From Paenibacillus sp. N3.4 (lineage in GTDB: Bacteria; Bacillota; Bacilli; Paenibacillales; NBRC-103111): 53,029 bases of DNA. Positions 46,538 through 53,029 of this stretch are shown here, one piece after another; the stretch's first letter is position 1; every line of letters begins with the position of its first letter. A model generated the notes under the pieces. The model searched no databases and was not told where the DNA came from. It saw only the letters and a list, made by a program, of their open reading frames with translations. Location: assembly GCF_008017805.1 (NCBI RefSeq), contig NZ_VRTT01000053.1, positions 1-53,029 on the forward strand, read 5' to 3'. The translations under genes were made by a program, and so were the position numbers.

Positions 46538-48001
46538 ATGATAAGACCAGGGAATAAGTTGCTCAAACGAATGATCGCCATTTGCATCTCGTTGATGGTG
46601 TTTATGTCGACCGCAAGCTCTGTTGTATTCGCCGCACCCGATGATGTGACGATTTACAATTCGACTGTTGACTTTAAGCATTTCGCATTTCAATTGAACC
46701 CGGATAACTCGATGCAGTCGTATAATCAAAGTACGCAAGTCACCCAGGTTTTTAATACGAAAGTCATCGAGAATCAGTATCTCAAAGTAACGTTGCTGCC
46801 AGACTATGGCGGAAGGATTCTTTCGATTATTTACAAACCGACGGGGCATGATCTGTTGTATCAAAACCCTGTGGGTACGCCATACGGAATGGGGGCAGGG
46901 AATTTTTACTACAATTGGCTGATGGTCTACGGCGGTATTTTTCCAACCTTCAACGAACCTGAACATGGGAAGTACTGGCTGACTCCTTGGACTGCGACCG
47001 TCACTGTCAATACGCCGGATAAAGTCTCTGTCGAAATGAAAAGGACAGACGATGTCAACTTCGCCGGTCGTCCGTCGAAATTTAATAACGGCAAGTCTGA
47101 TATTCAAGCGACAGCAACTGTAACTGTGTACAAGAACAAATCGTATGTTGATCTGAATATGAAACTTGTCAACACCAAGACGTCCGCGGTTACTTACGAG
47201 TACTGGACATGTACGACGCTGGCACCTGGCGGGAACCCGCAAAATATGAAAATGGTCGTTCCGATGGATGAAATTAAGGTGAAAAGCGACTGGTATCCTT
47301 GGATGGCTACTGTAGATCAAGCTGTTGATGCTCCGAATCGAATTTACAAATATAAGAATTTGGCGCTGTTCTCCAATTGGCAGAATGCGGGAATCGCTTA
47401 TGCGAAGCCGGGTGGTCTCAAGGAGAATTGGTGGGGAGCCATCAATACCGGGAACAATGAAGGTGTTCTAAGGATTGCGGACAATCAAACGGCGACTACA
47501 GGATTGAAACTGTGGACATGGGGCTATTCTCAAAGTTATGCTGCGAATCCTAACAATTTCAGTTCAGTGGCTAGACCGTATGTCGAGATGTGGGGAGGCA
47601 CTTCTGAGGAATTTTTCGTAGATGCTACTTTGCAACCCAACCAAACGAAGCAGTGGAGCGAGTACTATATTCCGACGGTCGGCTTGTCAGACGTGACCTC
47701 GTCGAACCAGAATGCTGCTGCATTGTTGACCGTTTCCACGGCAGGAGGAAATGCTACTTTTAATGCGAATGCGTCCACGACTTCTCCGGGCCAAACTTAC
47801 AGTGCGACGCTTAGTTTAACGGGTGCGAATAATTATTCGCTTCTTCAACAAAATTTTGTTGCGAGCGCAACCAGTTCAACTTTGCTAAGCGCATCCAAGT
47901 CATTAAGCAGCATCGCTTCTGGGACGTATTCGTTTGAATATGTGCTCAAAGATACATCAGGCAATGAACTGTTCAAAACAAAAATTCCTTTTGTCAAATA
48001 A
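46538..48001 (+). CDS. Secreted DUF5107-like (mutarotase-fold) protein
   Basis: The 487-residue protein has a signal peptide ending SVVFAAP. The body is beta-rich with the LPDYGGRILSI motif typical of galactose-mutarotase-like folds and of DUF5107 proteins (KVTLLPDYGG, WLMVYGGIFPTFNEPEHGK). The last 100 residues look like a separate small beta domain rich in serine and threonine. Its biochemical role is unknown to me. It may bind or change the anomer of an oligosaccharide outside the cell before import. AGAGGAGGAG supports the start. Confidence 0.75.
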   Translation: MIRPGNKLLKRMIAICISLMVFMSTASSVVFAAPDDVTIYNSTVDFKHFAFQLNPDNSMQSYNQSTQVTQVFNTKVIENQYLKVTLLPDYGGRILSIIYKPTGHDLLYQNPVGTPYGMGAGNFYYNWLMVYGGIFPTFNEPEHGKYWLTPWTATVTVNTPDKVSVEMKRTDDVNFAGRPSKFNNGKSDIQATATVTVYKNKSYVDLNMKLVNTKTSAVTYEYWTCTTLAPGGNPQNMKMVVPMDEIKVKSDWYPWMATVDQAVDAPNRIYKYKNLALFSNWQNAGIAYAKPGGLKENWWGAINTGNNEGVLRIADNQTATTGLKLWTWGYSQSYAANPNNFSSVARPYVEMWGGTSEEFFVDATLQPNQTKQWSEYYIPTVGLSDVTSSNQNAAALLTVSTAGGNATFNANASTTSPGQTYSATLSLTGANNYSLLQQNFVASATSSTLLSASKSLSSIASGTYSFEYVLKDTSGNELFKTKIPFVK

Positions 48002-48093
48002 CATAAGGCTCCAGTTTTAAGCGGTTGGAAAGGGGAGTCATCAGTGAGGATGAGAAGTTTGCTATAAATCATCACTTGTGACGAAAGTAAAGG

Positions 48094-48147
48094 GAATGCA
48101 CTGCGTTAGGCGGGTTATCCGTCTACCGGTGCATTTTCGCTTTTCTG
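48094..48147 (+). terminator. Probable terminator after the DUF5107-like gene
   Basis: GAATGCAC pairs with GTGCATTTTC, enclosing an AGGCGG/CCGTCT stem, and is followed by a T-rich tail. Confidence 0.6.
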
Positions 48148-48187
48148 TTTTTAGAAGGCTGTTTATGACTTAGGAGGGAATAAAGCG

Positions 48188-48594
48188 ATGCCGATACCCT
48201 TAAGGGATGAAATCCGGGAAAAGATGCGCAATAACGAATTCAATTGTGAGAAAGAGTTGACCCTTTCTATTATTAGTGGGAAGTGGAGGTAGTGATCTTA
48301 TGGCATTTGGGCTTTGAGGGTTCTTATCGTTTCGGAGAATTGCAGCGATTGTTCAACAATTTGAGCAATCGGATTCTGACGAAGCAGCTGCGAGAGTTGG
48401 AGCAGGATGGCATTATTATACGTCATATCTATCCCGAGGTGCCTCCGAAGGTAGAGTATGATTTAACGCCAATGGGGGAAACATTGCTTCCAATTGTTGA
48501 CGCGATGTATCATTGGGGAAAAGCTCATATGAGTTATTACGCGGACCGACTGATGGAAGAACCTTGGCAGCCGGAAGCCGTCCATAGTATCTGA
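48188..48594 (+). pseudogene. HxlR-family MarR-like regulator, frameshifted
   Basis: The first frame reads MPIPLRDEIREK to NCEKELTLSIISGKWR, including the HxlR start (cysteine, then GKW), and stops. The second frame gives VVILWHLGFEGSYRFGELQR, RILTKQLRELEQDGI and the wing VEYDLTPMGETL. A missing base near 48286 accounts for the break. Restored length would be about 135 residues, slightly above the family norm. AGGAGGG lies before the ATG. HxlR proteins often use the N-terminal cysteine to sense aldehydes or oxidants, which fits the nearby aldehyde dehydrogenase. Confidence 0.8.
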
Positions 48595-48645
48595 TAACCG
48601 GTGTTAATCTGTCGGGTTGAATAGTTGTGCAAGGGGGAGTCGGCA

Positions 48646-50175
48646 TTGAGCAAAACACTTATACTAGCACACGATATCGGAACAACAGGCAACAAAGCCT
48701 CGCTATACAATGAGTTTGGCGAAGTTTTGGGAAGCGCTTTCTATGGATATGAAACCAGTTATCCACAAGTGGGGTGGGCGGAACAAAATCCGCAGGATTG
48801 GTGGCGGGCTGTCTGTATCACTTCCAAGGAGCTGCTTGCAAAAACGAAAGTTTCTCCGAAAGAGATCGCCTGCGTCACCTTTAGCGGACAGATGATGGGC
48901 TGCGTCTTTTTGGATCAAAAAGGTAGGGTATTAAGAGAGGCGATCATTTGGGCGGATATGCGCGCCGAACAAGAGGCGGAGGATTTACTGAATAAGCTGA
49001 GCATGGAAAAGGTGTACCGGACAACAGGACATCGAATCAGTTCTTCTTACTCTGGAGCGAAGATCATGTGGGTGAAACGCCATGAGCCCGAGGTTTATAG
49101 ACAGACTTATAAAATTCTAAATGCTAAAGATTATCTTGTGTATCAATTAACTGGACAATTAGCCACGGATTACTCGGATGCGTCAGGAACGAATGTATTT
49201 GATTTGGTGAATAAAAGGTGGTCGGCAGAGATCATTGACGCATGGGGGATGGATGCCGACAAGCTTCCGTCTGTATATCCATCTACGCAAGTGATAGGGG
49301 AGGTGGCAGCCCATGCGGTAGAAGAAACGGGTTTAGCCTTTGGGACACCTGTTGTCATAGGAGGCGGCGACGGATGTTGTGCGGGGGTAGGCGTCGGTGT
49401 TGTAACGGAAGGGGATGCCTTCAATTACATCGGTTCCTCTGCTTGGATTGCCGTTGCAACGGAAAAACCCGTTTTTGATCCGGAAATGAAAACGTATACG
49501 TGGGCGCACCTGGATCCTGATAAATACTCTCCGAACGGAACGATGCAGTCGGCCGGGGCCTCCTACCAATGGGTTAGGGATCAGTTGTACAGCTCGGAGT
49601 ATGCAAAGGCGAAAGAAACGGGTCAATCTATTTACGAGCTGATGAACGAGCATGCTGCCAAGTCCATGCCAGGCGCGAATAAATTGTTGTATTTGCCGTA
49701 TTTGATGGGCGAAAGATCGCCACGATGGAATCCGAGCGCTAGAGCGACTTTTCTCGGATTGCACATGACACACACCCGCCAAGATATGACGAGAGCCGTG
49801 ATGGAGGGAGTGGCCTTTAATTTGAAAATTATTTTAGATACGTTTCTGAAAGCAGATATTGAAATAGATCGCATGTGGGTTCTAGGCGGTGGCGCAAAGG
49901 GCAAGCTGTGGAGACAAATTTTGGCTGATATTTATGAGGTTGACATTTCAGTTCCCTGCGTATTAGAGGAAGCGACTTCTATGGGGGCTGCGGTTGCTGG
50001 CGGAATTGGTATAGGCTTGTTAAGAGATTTTTCTATTGCTAAACAATGGGTGAAGCATTCTGAATTGATCGTGCCCAGCCGAGATAATCGCAGGATATAT
50101 CGTGAAATGTACGGTGCGTTTGAGGAAGCGTATCACCAGCTTCTCCCGATCTATAGTCGATTATTTAAGCTGTGA
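48646..50175 (+). CDS. FGGY-family carbohydrate kinase (xylulokinase-like)
   Basis: The roughly 509-residue kinase has the N-terminal phosphate motif HDIGTTGNK, WAEQNPQDWW, FSGQMMG, IIWADMRA, the catalytic aspartate in GGGDGCCAG and the adenosine motif LGGGAKGKLWRQILAD. TTG 48646 is taken as the start because AGGGGGAG lies six bases upstream and the family motif begins soon after. It phosphorylates a sugar or polyol with ATP. Closest in look to xylulokinase, but FGGY members vary in substrate and neighbours do not settle it. The next gene begins 35 bases later. Confidence 0.88.
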   Translation: MSKTLILAHDIGTTGNKASLYNEFGEVLGSAFYGYETSYPQVGWAEQNPQDWWRAVCITSKELLAKTKVSPKEIACVTFSGQMMGCVFLDQKGRVLREAIIWADMRAEQEAEDLLNKLSMEKVYRTTGHRISSSYSGAKIMWVKRHEPEVYRQTYKILNAKDYLVYQLTGQLATDYSDASGTNVFDLVNKRWSAEIIDAWGMDADKLPSVYPSTQVIGEVAAHAVEETGLAFGTPVVIGGGDGCCAGVGVGVVTEGDAFNYIGSSAWIAVATEKPVFDPEMKTYTWAHLDPDKYSPNGTMQSAGASYQWVRDQLYSSEYAKAKETGQSIYELMNEHAAKSMPGANKLLYLPYLMGERSPRWNPSARATFLGLHMTHTRQDMTRAVMEGVAFNLKIILDTFLKADIEIDRMWVLGGGAKGKLWRQILADIYEVDISVPCVLEEATSMGAAVAGGIGIGLLRDFSIAKQWVKHSELIVPSRDNRRIYREMYGAFEEAYHQLLPIYSRLFKL

Positions 50176-50210
50176 ATATAAAAAATTAGAAATGGAAAGA
50201 GGAACGAGAC

Positions 50211-50786
50211 ATGAGCCAACTCATAAAACCATTTATTACAACTTATGACTTTTCAAGTGGAGCTATAATGCCAGAGGGGAAGCGAATTGTACGAAGATTG
50301 TCGGACATGTGGGAAATGTATCAGGATGCGGATATAGCGAAAGAAAGGTTAACGGAGAATCCGCTTATTTATGAAGTGTATAATGTAGAGCTTCCGGAAA
50401 ATGAGGAGCATGTTCAGCATTGTACGACAATTCTATATCCCGGCAAGGTGGGGAAGGAATATTTTATGACCAAAGGCCATTATCATGAAATTATAAATCG
50501 TGCTGAAATCTATTTTTGTCTGAAAGGCAGTGGTCTACTCGTCATGCAAACCAAAGAAGGGGAATTTAGTACACTTGAGATGATACCGGGATCGATCGCC
50601 TATGTACCGCCCTATTGGGCGCACCGTACTGTGAATACCGGAGATGAGCCATTTGTTTTCTTTGCGGCTTATCCGGGGGACGCCGGCCACAATTACGGGG
50701 AAATCGAGACGGAAGGCTTTGCTAAGGTCGTTTTGGAACATACAGGAGCGTATCTGCTTGCTGATAATCTGAAATATACAAAGTGA
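50211..50786 (+). CDS. Cupin-type glucose-6-phosphate isomerase
   Basis: The 191-residue protein belongs to the cupin phosphoglucose isomerase family best known from archaea. The metal ligands are visible: H90 and H92 in KGHYHE, E99 in AEIYF and H138 in WAHRTVN. Their spacing equals that in the Pyrococcus enzyme. It would isomerise a 6-phosphorylated aldose and ketose. Bacterial genomes usually have the unrelated Pgi enzyme for glycolysis, so this copy is probably specific for a pathway product in this cluster. It lies right after the FGGY kinase, suggesting it acts on the kinase product or a similar phosphosugar. Confidence 0.85.
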   Translation: MSQLIKPFITTYDFSSGAIMPEGKRIVRRLSDMWEMYQDADIAKERLTENPLIYEVYNVELPENEEHVQHCTTILYPGKVGKEYFMTKGHYHEIINRAEIYFCLKGSGLLVMQTKEGEFSTLEMIPGSIAYVPPYWAHRTVNTGDEPFVFFAAYPGDAGHNYGEIETEGFAKVVLEHTGAYLLADNLKYTK

Positions 50787-50813
50787 TATTGATGTGGGAA
50801 TGAGGGGATACCA

Positions 50814-51755
50814 TTGCCTAAAGTTGTGATTACTCCGCGATCTTACGGACTCTATTCGCCTCTTATTTGGGAACGCTGGGAAGCTGCCGGCTTTCATGTC
50901 ACCGTTGAAGCCGGACCTCTATCAGAGAGTAAGTTGAGCGAATTGTTGGCGGAAGCTGACGCTCTGTTGGTAGGCACGGACACTGTATCGAAACAGGTAC
51001 TTGTGAGCGCTCCGAATCTAAAGGTGATTTCTAAATACGGAGTTGGCGTAGATAACATAGAGACCGATTATACCCAGAACAACGGGATTCAGGTTTATAA
51101 TACGCCTGGGGTGAACACAGAAGCTGTTGCCGATTATACATGGGGCTTAATTCTCTCTTTGGCTAGAAGAATTCCGCAAAGTCATACTGACCTCGTACAG
51201 GGGAAATGGAAAAAAAGGGTAGGGTTTGAGGTGTATGGGAAAACCATCGGTATTCTTGGTTTAGGAGCAATTGGGAAAGCGGTGGCTAAAAGGGCCACAG
51301 GATTTAATATGCAGGTGCTGGCCTATGATGCATTCCCCGATCGTTCGTTTGCAGAAGCGCATGGCATCCAATTGGCAGAGTTAAAGTTTGTTCTAAGTGG
51401 TAGTGACATCATTACCATTCATACAGCACTTACTCCCGAAACCTACCATTTCATCGGAGAAAAGGAGCTGAGTTGGATGAAGCGAGAGGCAATGCTGATC
51501 AACACGGCGAGAGGAGGCATCCTGGATGAAAGAGCGCTGTACGACGCTTTAATTCATCATCGGATTTCGGGCGCAGCACTCGATGTGTTCCAGACAGAGC
51601 CGCTCGCCAGCTCGCCACTCTGCGAATTGGATCAAGTAATTTTAACCCCGCATAATGCTTCAGCAAGCGTGGAAGCGATTAAGAGGATGACGGAGCGTTC
51701 TACCGATCACATTCTACAATTTTTCGAAAGAGAGAAGGAGGTGTGTTCATCATGA
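50814..51755 (+). CDS. D-isomer 2-hydroxyacid dehydrogenase (phosphoglycerate dehydrogenase-like)
   Basis: The 313-residue protein shows the nucleotide motif GLGAIG near 150, arginine in NTARGG, acidic residue in DVFQTEP and histidine in TPHNAS. It begins with TTG after a GAGGGGAT site. The ATGA overlap with the next gene indicates coupled translation. It differs clearly from the family member at 5447. The likely job is oxidation or reduction of a hydroxy acid formed in the same pathway. Confidence 0.87.
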   Translation: MPKVVITPRSYGLYSPLIWERWEAAGFHVTVEAGPLSESKLSELLAEADALLVGTDTVSKQVLVSAPNLKVISKYGVGVDNIETDYTQNNGIQVYNTPGVNTEAVADYTWGLILSLARRIPQSHTDLVQGKWKKRVGFEVYGKTIGILGLGAIGKAVAKRATGFNMQVLAYDAFPDRSFAEAHGIQLAELKFVLSGSDIITIHTALTPETYHFIGEKELSWMKREAMLINTARGGILDERALYDALIHHRISGAALDVFQTEPLASSPLCELDQVILTPHNASASVEAIKRMTERSTDHILQFFEREKEVCSS

Positions 51756-52687
51756 TATTGCCTGAGAAAGCCAAACAACCAACGATGTACTTTATAGGTG
51801 TTACTACCAGCCAATCTGCTATTATGCATGTTTTTCCATTATGGGCTCAAGCCTTAGGCTTACAAGACGTTGTTATAAAGGGTATTGATATTGAGCTTCA
51901 GGCGGAGCCTGAGATCTATCGTAAGGTCGTTCAATTCATCAAAGAAGATGAACTCTCTCTGGGAGCACTTGTCACGACTCACAAACTTGCTCTCTTTGCC
52001 GCAGCCCACGATTTATTTGATTATCTGGATGTCTATGCGCTGGCTTTTCAGGAGTTATCATCCATCTCCAAAAAAGAAGGAAAGCTTGAAGGCTATGCTA
52101 AGGATCCCATATCCAGCGGTCTTGCCATGGAGACATTCATACCGGAACATTTTTGGAAGGAGAATCAAGGTGAAGTTTGCATACTGGGGGCGGGCGGCAG
52201 CGCATTATCGATCGCTTCTTATTTGATTCAGGAGTGCCATGGCTACGATCGACCTTCTAAAATTTATGCAAGTGATCGTGTTTTGAACAGATTGGACCAT
52301 ATGTCACGCATCATGTCTACGATTAACCATGCCTCGACGGCGTTTGAGTATAAAATGATAGAAAATGAACACGATAACGATCGCCTTGTATCTAGTTTGA
52401 AACCGTATTCGTTGATCATTAACGCAACAGGATTGGGGAAGGACAGACCGGGTTCTCCATTAACGGACGCAGCCTGCTTTCCTCCAAACAGCTTGGTCTG
52501 GGAATTGAATTATCGAGGAGAACTGCTCTTTCAAAAGCAGGCTGAGAGACAAAGAGTAGCTCAGCAATTGCAGCTCCACGATGGATGGGTCTACTTTATT
52601 CATGGATGGACGCAGGTTATAGCTGAAGTGTTCCATATTTCGATCAGCGTCAAGCAAATTGAGGAGTTAAGCGAGATTGCTTTCTAA
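51752..52687 (+). CDS. Shikimate dehydrogenase-like NAD(P)-dependent protein
   Basis: The roughly 311-residue protein follows the two-domain shikimate dehydrogenase fold. The substrate-side motif reads GVTTSQSAIMH where AroE has a G-x-S-x-S-x-S-P-x-M-H pattern. The catalytic lysine is K78 in VTTHK, and the Rossmann motif is GAGGSA near 148. IINATGLG and WELNYRG complete the pattern. The changed serine motif suggests a substrate other than shikimate, such as a sugar acid or polyol. ATG 51752 has AAGGAGGTG seven bases upstream and overlaps the preceding stop. A terminator follows, closing the operon. Confidence 0.8.
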   Translation: MILPEKAKQPTMYFIGVTTSQSAIMHVFPLWAQALGLQDVVIKGIDIELQAEPEIYRKVVQFIKEDELSLGALVTTHKLALFAAAHDLFDYLDVYALAFQELSSISKKEGKLEGYAKDPISSGLAMETFIPEHFWKENQGEVCILGAGGSALSIASYLIQECHGYDRPSKIYASDRVLNRLDHMSRIMSTINHASTAFEYKMIENEHDNDRLVSSLKPYSLIINATGLGKDRPGSPLTDAACFPPNSLVWELNYRGELLFQKQAERQRVAQQLQLHDGWVYFIHGWTQVIAEVFHISISVKQIEELSEIAF

Positions 52688-52704
52688 CTGCGAACCGAGA
52701 TTAT

Positions 52705-52748
52705 AAGACATGGTAGGAGCAAAATGCCCCTGCCATGTCTTTATTTTG
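52705..52748 (+). terminator. Terminator of the right-hand operon
   Basis: AAGACATGGTAGGAGCA and TGCCCCTGCCATGTCTT form a stem of about 16 pairs with an AAA loop and two mismatches, followed by TTATTTTG. Confidence 0.8.
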
Positions 52749-52824
52749 TACATTATCCAGCGTGTAATAATACATATAAAGCCTTAAGTCGGTGGGACGT
52801 CGCGAATACGGGAATGTTACGAGA

Positions 52825-53029
52825 ATGTATTAAGCTGATATGAACGAGGCGGTCAATACCTCTTCTAATAATTAAATGTTTTTTTATTTTTGTCAGAAAA
52901 AAATCCATTTTTAACCATTAATGGAGACAATGGTTGTTACCTTGAAATCTTGGCACGAAGGCAAAGACGTTGACGGTGGTTAACAGTCTGATATGCGCGG
53001 GTTGGGTACCGCATTTCAATCCATCCGTC
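52825..53029 (-). repeat. Unidentified repeat, inverted relative to 38399, cut by window edge
   Basis: The reverse complement of 52933-53029 matches 38399-38495, and of 52825-52862 matches about 38508-38545. The 60 to 70 bases between the two blocks are A+T-rich and not shared. Besides this repeat, the 342 bases after the last gene hold only the terminator at 52705. Confidence 0.85.

Noticed and set aside
46532..47320. A 262-codon open frame on the minus strand opposite the DUF5107-like gene
   Set aside because: The plus-strand gene has a signal peptide, good ribosome site and recognisable motifs; the minus-strand reading is histidine- and arginine-rich shadow text.

Overview
The window looks like an accessory carbohydrate-use region from a Paenibacillus-type Gram-positive bacterium. 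The evidence is the mix of AraC-type two-component systems, LplABC-like and MalEFG-like sugar importers with lipoprotein binding proteins, large secreted glycoside hydrolases with CBM96-like, FN3, CBM9-like and FIMAH-like modules, strong AGGAGG ribosome sites and a sporulation-type sigma-K-like gene. No rRNA, tRNA or CRISPR array was seen. Assignments rest on reading translated sequence and motifs; no database search was run.

Left edge (1-1.4 kb): the 3' end of a sigK-like gene, an ABC ATPase gene killed by one stop codon, and a truncated IS6-like element. The same order (sigK-like gene, ABC start, IS6-like element) recurs at 38.6-40.1 kb, so about 38.9 kb of carbohydrate genes lies between direct repeats.

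Carbohydrate island (1.4-38.1 kb). A secreted beta-propeller/LamG protein lies on the minus strand. Next come an enolase-superfamily acid-sugar dehydratase, a 2-hydroxyacid dehydrogenase and a sialidase-like five-Asp-box hydrolase. Three importer systems follow, each with a different regulator: (1) response regulator plus a 929-residue sensor kinase with two sensor modules, then binding protein (frameshifted), two permeases and a polysaccharide deacetylase; (2) a minus-strand binding protein and two permeases, divergent from a kinase/response-regulator pair; (3) a frameshifted membrane-anchored AraC regulator, then permease, broken permease and binding protein, followed by a 1692-residue secreted multidomain glycosidase and a decayed glycosidase. 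The island ends with a sialic-acid-type set: an AraC regulator divergent from an N-acetylneuraminate-lyase-like gene (frameshifted), a YhcH/NanQ-like gene and a CE7 acetyl esterase.

Right part (40.2-52.7 kb): a GntR regulator precedes a ribose-type ABC importer (ATPase frameshifted), an aldehyde dehydrogenase, a secreted DUF5107-like protein, a frameshifted HxlR regulator, an FGGY kinase, a cupin phosphoglucose isomerase, a second 2-hydroxyacid dehydrogenase and a shikimate-dehydrogenase-like protein. This resembles a sugar or polyol catabolic cluster whose substrate I cannot name. The window ends inside an inverted copy of an unidentified repeat that also lies upstream of the complete sigK-like gene.

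Many genes carry a single frameshift or stop that leaves the rest of the protein well preserved. This could be recent decay or sequence error, and the two cannot be separated from the sequence alone.
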